A stretch of DNA of 38,474 bases from JAWHQP01 sp032586195 (lineage in GTDB: Bacteria > Pseudomonadota > Gammaproteobacteria > Enterobacterales > Pasteurellaceae). Numbering within the stretch: the first letter of the stretch is position 1; every line of letters starts with the position of its first letter. Of this stretch, positions 1 through 9,017 are shown one piece after another. Location: NCBI GenBank assembly GCA_032586195.1, contig JAWHQP010000016.1:1-38474 (forward strand). The letters are read 5' to 3'. The notes beneath the pieces were generated by a model. That model saw nothing but the letters and a program-made list of their open reading frames with translations, searched no databases and was not told the DNA's origin. The position numbers were made by a program, and so were the translations under genes.

Positions 1-62
1 TAAGTTCTTGAGAGGTTCAAAAACTCGAATTTTCGACACCGCACTTTCCAATTTTAAATCCC

Positions 63-96
63 TTGTCATCAAACTGTCATAATTCTTCGTTACACT
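63..96 (+). promoter_or_regulatory. Pho box and -10 of the pstS promoter
   Basis: Two 7-bp direct repeats, TTGTCAT at 63-69 and CTGTCAT at 74-80, are spaced by 4 nt. This is the 18-bp PhoB-binding Pho box. A -10-like TACACT follows at 91-96, 10 nt after the box, the usual geometry when PhoB replaces the -35 element. It implies PhoB-dependent induction of the pst-pho operon under phosphate limitation, with phoB autoregulated because it lies in the same operon. Confidence 0.85.
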
Positions 97-139
97 TTGC
101 CTCGAGTTCAATGATGAACCGTCTCAAAGAGGAAAAATT

Positions 140-1183
140 ATGCGTAAATCTATCGTCAACCTTTCTGTTTTAGGCTTATCTCTTGGTTTGTTTTGTTCGG
201 CGGTGGTCGCCGGGCAGGCCGTTACGGGCGCGGGGGCGTCGTTCCCTTATCCGATTTATGCCAAATGGGCATCACAGTATGAAAAAGAAACAGGCAATAA
301 AGTGAATTATCAATCCATCGGTTCGGGCGGCGGTCAGCAGCAGATTATTGCAAAAACCATTGATTTCGGTGCTTCTGATGATCCGATGAAAGCGGAATTA
401 TTAGCCGAGCATAATCTGTTGCAGTTTCCCGCCATTATTGGCGGCACGGTGCCGGTGGTGAATCTGCCGGGTATTGAAACGGGTAAATTGAAATTATCGG
501 GTGCGGTACTGGCGGATATTTTTTTGGGTAAAATTCATCAATGGAATGATCCCGCTATTGCCGCGCTCAATCCCGACCTTAACTTGCCTGCTAAAACCAT
601 TCTCATTGTTCATCGTTCCGACAGTTCGGGTACGACCTTCGGCTGGACCAATTATTTATCCAAGGTTTCAAGCGACTGGAAAGCCCGGGTGGGCGAAGGT
701 AAATCGGTGAAATGGCCTGCGGGGCAAGGCGGTAAGGGTAATGAAGGCGTGGCGGCTTATGTGAAACAGCTGAAATATTCTATCGGTTATGTGGAATATG
801 CTTATGCAAAACAAAATGATTTGGCGTGGGTGTCGTTGCAAAATCGGGCGGGTAAATTTGTACAGCCTGGTCAGGCCAGCTTTATGGAAGCTGCGGCAAA
901 TGCGAAATGGGGCGAAGCTGCTGGGATGGGCGTGGTGCTGACCGACGAAGCGGGAGATAACGCATGGCCGGTAACCGCCGCCAGCTTTATTCTGTTGCAT
1001 AAACAGGCGGACAATCCGGAATCGACCAAAGCAGTGCTGCAGTTCTTTGATTGGGCGTTTAAACAGGGTAAAACCAGTGCCGCAGAGCTGGATTATGTGC
1101 CGATGCCGGAAGCGGTGGTACGACAAATTGAAGCGGCATGGAAAGCCGATGTGAAATCAGCGGACGGCAAAACCCTTTGGTAA
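140..1183 (+). CDS. pstS: Phosphate ABC transporter, periplasmic phosphate-binding protein
   Basis: PstS captures inorganic phosphate in the periplasm and delivers it to the PstCAB permease. The 347-residue product starts with a signal peptide (basic MRK, hydrophobic residues about 5-22, cleavage likely near AVVAG-QA). The mature start AVTGAGASFPYPIYAKW is typical of PstS. Other family landmarks are IGSGGGQQQI, DFGASDDPM, and the phosphate-contacting HRSDSSGTTF near residues 158-167. Length matches the family (about 346 in E. coli). It is first in the pst operon, behind a Pho box at 63-80 and a purine-rich RBS (agaggaaa). Function is secure by family. Confidence 0.97.
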   Translation: MRKSIVNLSVLGLSLGLFCSAVVAGQAVTGAGASFPYPIYAKWASQYEKETGNKVNYQSIGSGGGQQQIIAKTIDFGASDDPMKAELLAEHNLLQFPAIIGGTVPVVNLPGIETGKLKLSGAVLADIFLGKIHQWNDPAIAALNPDLNLPAKTILIVHRSDSSGTTFGWTNYLSKVSSDWKARVGEGKSVKWPAGQGGKGNEGVAAYVKQLKYSIGYVEYAYAKQNDLAWVSLQNRAGKFVQPGQASFMEAAANAKWGEAAGMGVVLTDEAGDNAWPVTAASFILLHKQADNPESTKAVLQFFDWAFKQGKTSAAELDYVPMPEAVVRQIEAAWKADVKSADGKTLW

Positions 1184-1202
1184 TAAATAAAAGAGAACCA
1201 CT

Positions 1203-2144
1203 ATGGCTAAACGATGTATTAATCATAAATGGACGGAAGAGTTATTCCGCAATACCACTAAGGGATTTGCCTGCTTTGTTTTTATTCTGTTGATGGCGGT
1301 ACTGCTTTCCCTTGTTGCGGGCAGCTGGGATTCTATCAGTCAATTCGGCCCGAGTTTTTTATGGACGAATAACTGGGATCCGGTACAGGAACGTTATGGT
1401 GCGTTAGTACCGATTGTCGGTACGCTGGTGGTCTCTTTTTTGGCTTTACTGATTGCCGTGCCCGCTTCGTTGGGCATTGCTATTTTTTTAACCGAGTTGG
1501 CTCCGCAGTGGCTCAGACACCCGATCAGTCTCGCGGTGGAAATGCTGGCGGCGATTCCGTCCATTATTTACGGTATGTGGGGTCTGTTTGTATTTGTGCC
1601 GTTATTTCAGGAATATATTCAACCGCACTTAATCGAGGTATTGGGCAGTTTACCGTGGATTGGTATCTTATTTGACGGTGCGCCGTTCGGTATCGGCCTG
1701 TTTACCGCAGGTCTGGTGCTCGCCATTATGATTATTCCGTTTATCGCCTCGGTTATGCGTGATGTGTTTGAAGTGGTGCCGCCGATGTTAAAAGAGTCCG
1801 CCTACGGCTTGGGTTCAACTACATGGGAAGTAATATGGAAAGTTGTAGTGCCGTACACTAAAACGGGCGTTATCGGCGGTATTATGCTGGGTTTGGGGCG
1901 GGCCTTAGGCGAAACCATGGCAGTAACCTTCGTGATCGGCAACGCATTCCGTTTACCCGATAATATTTTTTCACCGTCCACTTCCATTGCGGCAGCTATT
2001 GCCAATGAATTTAACGAGGCGGCGGGGCTGCAAAAGTCAGCATTAATTGAAATTGGCTTATTGTTGTTCTTGATTACCACCATTGTGCTGGCCTGTTCCC
2101 GTTTGTTAATTATGCGTATGACGAAAAAAGAAGGGAGAAAATAG
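1203..2144 (+). CDS. pstC: Phosphate ABC transporter permease PstC
   Basis: PstC is one of the two inner-membrane permease subunits of the high-affinity phosphate importer. The 313-residue protein has about six hydrophobic helices. The transport-permease (EAA) loop is near residues 195-235 (KESAYGLGSTTWEVIWKVVV followed by GGIMLGLGRALGETMAV). Length is close to E. coli PstC (319). It starts 19 nt after the pstS stop, and pstA starts 2 nt after its own stop, so translation of the two permeases is probably coupled. No anomalies seen. Confidence 0.96.
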   Translation: MAKRCINHKWTEELFRNTTKGFACFVFILLMAVLLSLVAGSWDSISQFGPSFLWTNNWDPVQERYGALVPIVGTLVVSFLALLIAVPASLGIAIFLTELAPQWLRHPISLAVEMLAAIPSIIYGMWGLFVFVPLFQEYIQPHLIEVLGSLPWIGILFDGAPFGIGLFTAGLVLAIMIIPFIASVMRDVFEVVPPMLKESAYGLGSTTWEVIWKVVVPYTKTGVIGGIMLGLGRALGETMAVTFVIGNAFRLPDNIFSPSTSIAAAIANEFNEAAGLQKSALIEIGLLLFLITTIVLACSRLLIMRMTKKEGRK

Positions 2145-2146
2145 TT

Positions 2147-2989
2147 ATGCCGTCTGCAAACATGCGTTTTTATTGCCGCAAAATAAAAAATAATCTGATG
2201 ATGTTCTTAGCGGTGGCGGCGGTTGCCTTCGGGTTGTTCTGGTTGTGCTGGATTCTGCTGACTCTCGTGTCGAAAGGCATTCCCGCCGTTTCATGGGAAC
2301 TGTTTTTGCAGAAGACTCCGGGGCCGGGCGAACAGGGCGGTTTGCTTAACGCTATTCTCGGCTCAGGCTTTATGCTGGCGGTGGCTACCCTCATCGGCAC
2401 ACCTGTCGGCATTCTGGCGGGGACTTATCTGGCAGAATATGGACGTTACAGCAAATTAGCCGCGGTCACTCGCTTTCTGAACGATATTTTGCTGTCCGCT
2501 CCGTCCATTGTGATCGGCTTGTTTATTTACAGCATTTACGTTGCCAATGTGCAGCATTATTCGGGCTGGGCAGGCTCACTGGCGTTGGCGGTAATTATGA
2601 TTCCGATTGTGGTACGCACCACTGACAATATGCTCGGTTTGATTCCGAATAATCTGCGGGAAGCGGCTGCGGCCCTGGGTTGCCCGCAATGGCGGGTGAT
2701 TACCATGATTTGTTATCGGGCGGCGAAATCGGGCATTTTAACCGGGGTTCTGCTGTCGGTGGCACGTATCGCGGGAGAAACGGCTCCTTTACTGTTTACC
2801 GCGTTGTCTAATCAATTTATCTCATGGAATATGAACGAACCGATGGCAAATTTACCCGTTGTCATTTACCAATATGCGGCAAGCCCGTTTAGCGACTGGA
2901 ACAACCTCGCGTGGGCGGGTGCAACCTTGATTACCCTGTTTGTGCTGGCGATTAACCTGTTTACCCGTATTTACTTTAAACAAAAATAA
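2147..2989 (+). CDS. pstA: Phosphate ABC transporter permease PstA
   Basis: PstA is the second membrane subunit of the Pst phosphate importer and pairs with PstC. The 280-residue sequence has about six transmembrane segments. It carries the conserved GTPVGILAGTYLAEYGR stretch and the permease loop REAAAALGCPQWRVI followed by GVLLSVARIAGETAPLLFTA. Its ATG lies 2 nt after the pstC stop, with the RBS (gggag) inside the end of pstC. It is followed by pstB after 9 nt. Slightly shorter than E. coli PstA (296), the difference being at the N-terminus. Confidence 0.96.
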   Translation: MPSANMRFYCRKIKNNLMMFLAVAAVAFGLFWLCWILLTLVSKGIPAVSWELFLQKTPGPGEQGGLLNAILGSGFMLAVATLIGTPVGILAGTYLAEYGRYSKLAAVTRFLNDILLSAPSIVIGLFIYSIYVANVQHYSGWAGSLALAVIMIPIVVRTTDNMLGLIPNNLREAAAALGCPQWRVITMICYRAAKSGILTGVLLSVARIAGETAPLLFTALSNQFISWNMNEPMANLPVVIYQYAASPFSDWNNLAWAGATLITLFVLAINLFTRIYFKQK

Positions 2990-2998
2990 GGCATTATT

Positions 2999-3775
2999 AT
3001 GAACCCTATTGTACGATCGGATGAAAGCAAAATTGACATTAAAAATCTGAATTTCTATTACGGTGATTTTCACGCGCTGAAAAATATCAATTTATCCATT
3101 GCCAAAAACAAAGTGACAGCATTTATCGGCCCATCTGGTTGCGGCAAATCCACCTTGTTGCGCACCTTGAATCGTATGTTTGAGCTGTACCCGAACCAAC
3201 GGGCGGAAGGAGAAATTAATTTAGACGGCGAAAACCTGCTCACTTCTAAAACCGATATTTCGCTGATTCGAGCCAAGGTCGGCATGGTATTCCAAAAGCC
3301 GACACCGTTCCCCATGTCTATTTATGACAACGTGGCGTTCGGCATTCGTTTATTTGAAAAATTGCCGAAAGCGGAACTTGATGATCGGGTGGAATGGGCG
3401 TTGACCAAAGCCGCCTTGTGGAACGAGGTGAAAAATAAATTAAACCAGAGCGGTGACAGTTTATCAGGCGGTCAGCAGCAGCGGTTGTGCATTGCCCGTG
3501 GCATTGCGATTAAACCTGAAGTATTATTGCTGGACGAACCCTGTTCCGCCCTGGATCCGATTTCCACCATGAAAATTGAGGAACTGATCGGTGAGCTGAA
3601 ACAGGATTATACCGTTGCTATTGTGACGCACAATATGCAGCAAGCGAACCGTTGTTCCGATTACACCGCCTTTATGTATCTGGGCGAGCTGGCGGAATTC
3701 GGCCGCACCCAAATGATTTTTGACAGCCCCCGCCGGCAACGTACTAAAGATTATATTACGGGGCGGATGGGATAA
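2999..3775 (+). CDS. pstB: Phosphate ABC transporter ATP-binding protein PstB
   Basis: PstB is the ATPase that powers phosphate import through PstCA, and in enteric bacteria it also takes part in repressing PhoR. The 258-residue protein shows Walker A GPSGCGKST (about residue 43), the Q-loop VFQKPTPFP, the signature LSGGQQQRLCIARGIA (about 155), Walker B EVLLLDEPCSALD and the switch histidine in IVTHNM. Family length is normal (257 in E. coli). The next gene is phoB after 18 nt. phoU, which follows pstB in E. coli, is absent from this position. Confidence 0.97.
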   Translation: MNPIVRSDESKIDIKNLNFYYGDFHALKNINLSIAKNKVTAFIGPSGCGKSTLLRTLNRMFELYPNQRAEGEINLDGENLLTSKTDISLIRAKVGMVFQKPTPFPMSIYDNVAFGIRLFEKLPKAELDDRVEWALTKAALWNEVKNKLNQSGDSLSGGQQQRLCIARGIAIKPEVLLLDEPCSALDPISTMKIEELIGELKQDYTVAIVTHNMQQANRCSDYTAFMYLGELAEFGRTQMIFDSPRRQRTKDYITGRMG

Positions 3776-3793
3776 AATTAAAAGGCAGGTGCC

Positions 3794-4483
3794 ATGAAGG
3801 AAAAAATTCTGATTGTTGAAGACGAGCGCGCTATCCGTGAAATGATTTCGCTGTTTTTACGCCAGCAGCACTATGATGTGCTTGAGGCGGAAGACTACCA
3901 AAGTGCGGTGCGGAAATTGGCAGAAAATCTGCAGCTGGTACTGGTGGATTGGATGCTACCCGGGCGGTCCGGCGTGCAGTTTATTCAATATCTGAAAAAA
4001 GCGGAACAGACCGCCGCCTTACCGATTATTATGCTCACTGCGCGCAGTGCGGAGGAAGATATTGTAGAGTGTTTGAATGCAGGGGCGGACGACTACGTCA
4101 CCAAGCCGTTTTCCCCTAAGGTACTGCTGGCGCGTATTGAGGCGCTGTTACGTCGCACCTATCAGCCGCCGGCTAATGTGCTGGATATTGACGGCTTGCA
4201 GTTGGATCCGCACGCTCGGCGGGTAATGTGCCGGCAGCAGGAAATTAGTCTCAGCGCCACCGAATTCAAATTGTTGCATTTTTTTATGTCCCATCCTGAA
4301 AAAGTGTACAGCCGGGCACAGCTGCTGGATTTTATCTGGGGCAACGATATTTATGTGGAAGATCGCACGGTTGATGTGTATATTCTCCGTTTGCGGAAAA
4401 ACCTTGAGCCTTATAATTTCGGTCGTTATATTCAAACCGTCCGTGGTTCGGGCTATCGTTTTTCCAATCATTTCAATGAGTAG
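3794..4483 (+). CDS. phoB: Phosphate regulon response regulator PhoB
   Basis: PhoB is an OmpR-family response regulator that activates Pho-box promoters when phosphorylated by PhoR. The 229-residue product has an N-terminal receiver domain (acidic DE at residues 9-11, phospho-acceptor Asp in LVLVDWMLPGRSG near residue 53, Lys in DDYVTKPFSP). The C-terminal winged-helix DNA-binding domain (about 135-226) ends with the typical DVYILRLRKNLEP and VRGSGYRF motifs. It overlaps no neighbour and is followed by phoR after 9 nt. A DNA uptake core lies inside the gene at 3900-3909, encoding part of YQSAVRKL. Confidence 0.96.
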   Translation: MKEKILIVEDERAIREMISLFLRQQHYDVLEAEDYQSAVRKLAENLQLVLVDWMLPGRSGVQFIQYLKKAEQTAALPIIMLTARSAEEDIVECLNAGADDYVTKPFSPKVLLARIEALLRRTYQPPANVLDIDGLQLDPHARRVMCRQQEISLSATEFKLLHFFMSHPEKVYSRAQLLDFIWGNDIYVEDRTVDVYILRLRKNLEPYNFGRYIQTVRGSGYRFSNHFNE

Positions 4484-4492
4484 GAACAAATC

Positions 4493-5758
4493 ATGCGAAT
4501 TCCTCCCGCAATCAGAAGCTTTACTATCGAAGTGGCGTTGGTGGCAGTCATCGCTTATCTGTTCAGCCTGTTTGCCCATTCCTTTACTCTGTGGGCGAGC
4601 ATTATGCTGGTGATGGTATTGGTCTGGCATCATTTCCTTGAAACCAAATTGCTCCGTCAACTTAATCCTAAAGATAATAAAATCAATAAGTTATCCAGAT
4701 TGGAAAAGCTGTCGCAAACCATCGCCTATGATAAGAATCACGATCGGCGCGAAAAATTCAAAAGCCTGCGTATTTTATCCAGACTGAATAAAAATATTCA
4801 GTCGCTGTCGGATTCCATGATTATTTGCGACTTGGCGGGCAATATTTCCTGGTGCAACCAAAGTGCCCAGAAACTGTTTGATTTTTACTGGCAGAAAAAA
4901 GCGGAAAAGAATGTGCTGAACGTGATTTTCTATCCTGAATTTAAGCAGTATTTCCAAAAAGAAAATCATTCTAAGCCGTTGGTGCTGGTGACTCATAATC
5001 AACGCTATGTGGAAATTCATATTAGTTTATACGATAACGCCACCTATCTGATTCTTGCCCGTGACATCAGCCAGTTTGTGCGAATCCTTAATTCACGGCA
5101 AACCTTTTTATCTAATCTGAATCATGAACTGAGAACGCCGCTCACAGTGCTGCGCGGCTATTTAGAATTTTTGCAACCTGAAGAAAATAACACCGTGCAA
5201 CAACAGGCGATCCAAGCCATGAAAGAGCAGACGGAGCGCATGAGCACATTGCTGCAACAACTCAATATTCTGGCGAAAATCGAGGGTTCGGATAACAAAA
5301 ATCACCAGGCGGTGAATCTGTCGGAAGTGATTTTATCTTTACAAAAAAATACCGACTTACTCACTGACAAACAAACCGTGGAATTTAACATTACTCCTGA
5401 TTTATATGTGTGGGGCGACGAAAGCCAACTACAAAGTGCCACTTCCAACCTGATTTACAACGCCATTAAACACGCTGGCGAACATGCCCATATCCGCGTG
5501 GATTGGCAACCTTGTCCCGAAGGGGCAAAATTCAGTGTCAGCGACAACGGCGTCGGTATCGACGAAAAACATCTCCCTCATCTCACCGAACGATTCTACC
5601 GCGTGGACGAATCCCGCAGCAACCAAACCGGCGGCAGCGGCCTCGGCCTGGCCATTGTCAAACACAGCCTCTCCCAACACAATTCCCACCTAGACATCAC
5701 TAGCAAAGCAGGCGAAGGGAGTTGTTTTTCGTTTATATTGCCGGTAGTTATGCCGTAG
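4493..5758 (+). CDS. phoR: Phosphate regulon sensor histidine kinase PhoR
   Basis: PhoR is a membrane kinase that phosphorylates PhoB when Pst activity falls. The 421-residue sequence has two N-terminal hydrophobic helices (about residues 9-50), a charged linker and a PAS-like region (about 95-190). The HisKA dimerisation domain has phospho-His in SNLNHELRTPLTVLRGY (about 203-220). The ATPase domain shows an N box (NLIYNAIKHA), G1 (DNGVGID), an F box (ERFYRVDESRS) and G2 (GGSGLGLAIVKH). The RBS aggaac is just upstream. It is the last gene of the pst-pho operon. Confidence 0.95.
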   Translation: MRIPPAIRSFTIEVALVAVIAYLFSLFAHSFTLWASIMLVMVLVWHHFLETKLLRQLNPKDNKINKLSRLEKLSQTIAYDKNHDRREKFKSLRILSRLNKNIQSLSDSMIICDLAGNISWCNQSAQKLFDFYWQKKAEKNVLNVIFYPEFKQYFQKENHSKPLVLVTHNQRYVEIHISLYDNATYLILARDISQFVRILNSRQTFLSNLNHELRTPLTVLRGYLEFLQPEENNTVQQQAIQAMKEQTERMSTLLQQLNILAKIEGSDNKNHQAVNLSEVILSLQKNTDLLTDKQTVEFNITPDLYVWGDESQLQSATSNLIYNAIKHAGEHAHIRVDWQPCPEGAKFSVSDNGVGIDEKHLPHLTERFYRVDESRSNQTGGSGLGLAIVKHSLSQHNSHLDITSKAGEGSCFSFILPVVMP

Positions 5759-5864
5759 ATAATTGATATGGACAAGCGGCAAATTTTAGGCAGTGAACTG
5801 TATACTAAACTATCAGTGTCAATTACAATTCGGATTCTGGATACTTTTAGAATGAAAAAAAGTT

Positions 5865-5940
5865 AAAGGTGCGGTGCTGGAAAATTGACTTTTGTGTTTC
5901 CACGAAAATTTAAAAAACTCAAGTTTTCAACACCGCACTT
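5865..5940. repeat. Imperfect inverted pair of uptake-signal sequences after phoR
   Basis: A degenerate USS (aaaggtgcggtgctgg, from 5865) faces an exact one on the other strand (accgcactt at 5932-5940). The arms can pair over about 16 bp around a 40-nt loop. There is no U-tract, so it is a weak candidate for a phoR terminator. The rest of the 273-nt phoR-gyrB gap holds only the gyrB promoter. Confidence 0.5.
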
Positions 5941-5966
5941 CTCGTTATTCCGCCCAATATTTAACC

Positions 5967-5995
5967 GTGCGAATAAAGCAAAAATCTGCTATAAT
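5967..5995 (+). promoter_or_regulatory. Probable gyrB promoter
   Basis: A perfect -10 TATAAT sits at 5990-5995, with a poor -35 (gtgcga, 5967-5972) 17 bp upstream. The predicted transcript starts near 6002, about 30 nt before the gyrB ATG at 6032. This argues against the in-frame TTG start at 5885. Confidence 0.6.
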
Positions 5996-6031
5996 CTCCG
6001 CAATTTTTACGATGAAAAACAGAGAAACACT

Positions 6032-8476
6032 ATGTCAGAGAATACGTCAGAAAACACGCAAGATTATGGTGCCAGCAGTATTAAGGTCTTGAAAGGTCTG
6101 GATGCGGTGCGCAAACGCCCGGGGATGTATATCGGGGATACCGACGACGGTACCGGCCTGCACCATATGGTGTTTGAGGTGGTGGATAATGCCATTGATG
6201 AAGCGTTGGCGGGCTATTGCAAAGAGATTACCGTCACCATTCATGAAGATAATTCTGTGTCGGTGCAGGATGACGGCCGCGGTATTCCGGTGGATCTTCA
6301 CCCCGAGGAAGGCGTATCTGCCGCCGAAGTGATTATGACCGTGCTGCATGCGGGCGGTAAATTCGACGATAATTCGTACAAGGTGTCGGGCGGTCTGCAC
6401 GGCGTGGGTGTTTCCGTGGTAAATGCTTTGTCCGATAAATTACAGCTGACTATTCGCCGTCAGGGCCATGTGCACGAGCAGTTCTATCGTCTTGGCGAAC
6501 CGCAGGCGCCTTTAGCTGTTATCGGTGATACGGAAAAGACCGGTACAACGGTGCGTTTCTGGCCGAGTCCGTCAATTTTCAGCAGAATCGTGTTTGAATA
6601 TGAAGTTCTGAAAAAACGCTTGCGTGAGTTGTCTTTCCTGAATTCAGGCGTATCCATTAAATTGTTTGACGAGCGTAACGGGGCCAGCGATCATTTCCAT
6701 TATGAAGGCGGTATTCAGGCGTTCGTGGAATATTTGAACCAGAATAAAACGCCGATTCATCAAAAACCGTTCTATTTCTCCGTGGAAAAAGACGGCATCG
6801 GCGTGGAAGTGGCGCTGCAATGGAACGACAGCTATAACGAAAATATCTATTGTTTCACCAACAATATTCCGCAGCGTGACGGCGGTACGCACCTGGCGGG
6901 CTTCCGCGGTGCGTTGACGCGTACGCTGAATAACTACATGGATAAATCGGGGCTGAACAAGAAAGGTAAAAGCGATAAGGATAAAATTGATACCTCGGGC
7001 GATGATGCGCGTGAAGGTCTGGTTGCCATTATTTCGGTGAAGGTGCCGGATCCGAAATTTTCTTCCCAGACCAAAGACAAATTGGTGTCTTCCGAAGTAA
7101 AAGGTGCGGTGGAATCCGCTATGAATGAGCGTTTGCAGGAATATTTGGAAGAAAATCCGAATGACGCCAAAATTATCGCTACCAAAATCGTAGAGGCGGC
7201 CCGTGCCCGGGAAGCGGCCCGTAAAGCCCGTGAAATGACCCGCCGTAAAGGCGCGCTGGATATTGCCGGGTTGCCGGGTAAATTAGCCGACTGCCAGGAA
7301 CGCGACCCCGCGTTTTCCGAGCTCTATCTGGTGGAAGGAGACTCCGCCGGCGGTTCCGCCAAACAAGGGCGTGACCGCAAAACACAGGCGATTCTGCCGT
7401 TGAAGGGGAAAATTCTGAATGTGGAGAAAGCCCGTTTCGACAAAATGCTGTCCTCGCAGGAAGTGGGTACGCTTATCACCGCTCTGGGCTGTGGTATCGG
7501 GCGTGACGAGTACAATCCGGATAAAATGCGTTATCACAAGGTGATCATCATGACCGATGCGGATGTGGACGGTTCACACATTCGTACCTTGCTGCTGACC
7601 TTCTTTTATCGTCAAATGCCGGAAATTATCGAGCGCGGTTATGTCTATATCGCCCAGCCGCCGCTTTACAAAGTTAAAAAAGGTAAACAGGAACAATATA
7701 TCAAAGACGAAGGCGAAATGACGCAATATGAATTGGCGATTGCTTTAGAGGATACCGCGTTATATGTGAATAAAGATGCGCCGGCTATGAACGGACTACC
7801 GCTGGAAAATCTGGTGGCGGAATATAATAACGTGCAGCAGATGATTGCGCGCCTGCATCGCCGCTATTCGGAAGCATTGTTAAAAGAGCTGATTTATTAC
7901 CCGCACCTGAGCACGGAACTGTTAAAAGATCAAGCCGCAACCCAAGCTTGGGCGACGGGTCTAGTGCAAAACCTGCAAGCTAAAGACAGCCAGGGCGATC
8001 ATTATTCCGCTCAGGTGGTGTTTAACGGCGAACGTCAGTTAAATGATGTGATTTTAACCGTTCGTACCCATGGCATTGATGCCCGTTACACGCTTGATTA
8101 TCACTTTGCCACCGGTAACGAATATGCCCGTATTATAAAACTGGGCGAACAGCTACGGGGCTTGCTGGAGGACGGTGCTTACGTCACCCGCGGCGAACGT
8201 CGTCTGGAAGTGAATTCCTTTGAACAGGCTATGGACTGGTTGGTGAAAGAATCCCGCCGTGGTCTGACGGTACAGCGTTATAAAGGGCTGGGCGAAATGA
8301 ACCCGGAACAGTTGTGGGAAACCACCATGGATCCGAACGCCCGCCATATGTTGAAGGTGACAATCAAGGACGCGGTGGAAGCGGATCAGCTGTTCACCAC
8401 TTTAATGGGCGATGAGGTTGAGCCTCGGCGGGACTTTATCGAAAGCAACGCCTTGCGCGCCAATCTGGACATCTGA
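6032..8476 (+). CDS. gyrB: DNA gyrase subunit B
   Basis: GyrB is the ATPase subunit of DNA gyrase, which with GyrA introduces negative supercoils. I chose ATG 6032 (MSENTSENTQDYGASSIKVLKGLDAV), giving 814 residues. The longer frame back to a TTG at 5885 would include the promoter and an uptake sequence. Landmarks in order: GHKL ATPase (EVVDNAIDEALAG, DDGRGIP, GGLHGVGVSVVNAL); Toprim (LVEGDSAGGSAKQGRDR and IMTDADVDGSHIRTLLL with the catalytic acidic residues); the extra insert found in gammaproteobacterial GyrB; and the C-terminal QRYKGLGEMNPEQLWETTMD. A terminator follows immediately. Confidence 0.97.
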   Translation: MSENTSENTQDYGASSIKVLKGLDAVRKRPGMYIGDTDDGTGLHHMVFEVVDNAIDEALAGYCKEITVTIHEDNSVSVQDDGRGIPVDLHPEEGVSAAEVIMTVLHAGGKFDDNSYKVSGGLHGVGVSVVNALSDKLQLTIRRQGHVHEQFYRLGEPQAPLAVIGDTEKTGTTVRFWPSPSIFSRIVFEYEVLKKRLRELSFLNSGVSIKLFDERNGASDHFHYEGGIQAFVEYLNQNKTPIHQKPFYFSVEKDGIGVEVALQWNDSYNENIYCFTNNIPQRDGGTHLAGFRGALTRTLNNYMDKSGLNKKGKSDKDKIDTSGDDAREGLVAIISVKVPDPKFSSQTKDKLVSSEVKGAVESAMNERLQEYLEENPNDAKIIATKIVEAARAREAARKAREMTRRKGALDIAGLPGKLADCQERDPAFSELYLVEGDSAGGSAKQGRDRKTQAILPLKGKILNVEKARFDKMLSSQEVGTLITALGCGIGRDEYNPDKMRYHKVIIMTDADVDGSHIRTLLLTFFYRQMPEIIERGYVYIAQPPLYKVKKGKQEQYIKDEGEMTQYELAIALEDTALYVNKDAPAMNGLPLENLVAEYNNVQQMIARLHRRYSEALLKELIYYPHLSTELLKDQAATQAWATGLVQNLQAKDSQGDHYSAQVVFNGERQLNDVILTVRTHGIDARYTLDYHFATGNEYARIIKLGEQLRGLLEDGAYVTRGERRLEVNSFEQAMDWLVKESRRGLTVQRYKGLGEMNPEQLWETTMDPNARHMLKVTIKDAVEADQLFTTLMGDEVEPRRDFIESNALRANLDI

Positions 8477-8481
8477 TCGAT

Positions 8482-8509
8482 TACCCCCTCAAACCGAGGG
8501 GGTATTTTT
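8482..8509 (+). terminator. Rho-independent terminator of gyrB
   Basis: The stem TACCCCCTC / GAGGGGGTA (9 bp) has a 5-nt loop and is followed directly by TTTTT. It ends only 12 nt before the mioC ATG, so mioC translation begins right after the hairpin. mioC either relies on read-through or has a promoter within the end of gyrB. Confidence 0.9.
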
Positions 8510-8520
8510 ATGGAGCAACT

Positions 8521-8958
8521 ATGAGCCGAAAAATTTGTATTATCACCGGCAGTACCCTTGGCGGAGCCGAATATGTGGGTGATCACGTCGCCGCCGTATT
8601 AGAACGACAGGGTTTCGCTACCCAAGTGGAAAATGCGGCGGTGTTTGCCGATGTCGCCGGAATCGCCCTGTGGCTGATTGTAACCTCAACGCACGGAGCG
8701 GGAGAACTGCCGGACAATCTCAAGCCTTTTATAGACGAAATCAAACGACAGGATTTATCTACCGTGCGTTTTGCCGTGATTGGCTTAGGCAATTCCGATT
8801 ACGATACTTTCTGCCGTGCCGTTGATATTGTGGAACAGTCTCTCGCCGCACAAGGCGCTCGTCAATTATGCGACTCGCTGCGTATCGACGTGCTGGCCAT
8901 TGATGATCACGAGCAAGCGGCGGAAGACTGGCTGCCGAATTTGGTCAATGCGTTATAG
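8521..8958 (+). CDS. mioC: Flavodoxin-like protein MioC
   Basis: MioC is a small FMN-binding flavodoxin; the E. coli protein has been linked to biotin synthase activity. The 145-residue product has the N-terminal phosphate-binding loop ITGSTLGGAEYVGD, the flavin loop TSTHGAGELPDN, and the third loop GLGNSDYDTFCRAVD. Length matches E. coli MioC (147). A single FMN domain is present, with no reductase fusion. It sits just after the gyrB terminator and is convergent with the yeiH-type gene; an uptake signal at 8984-8993 lies in the gap. Confidence 0.9.
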   Translation: MSRKICIITGSTLGGAEYVGDHVAAVLERQGFATQVENAAVFADVAGIALWLIVTSTHGAGELPDNLKPFIDEIKRQDLSTVRFAVIGLGNSDYDTFCRAVDIVEQSLAAQGARQLCDSLRIDVLAIDDHEQAAEDWLPNLVNAL

Positions 8959-9017
8959 GTAAATTTCCTGCGCCAAAGGGCACAAAGTGCGGTGCCGAAA
9001 AAACGAGTTTTATTAAA

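Noticed and set aside
5885..6031. TTG start extending GyrB by 49 residues
   Set aside because: The extension covers the gyrB -10 and an uptake signal, has no ribosome site, and is not family-like; the ATG at 6032 gives a normal GyrB.
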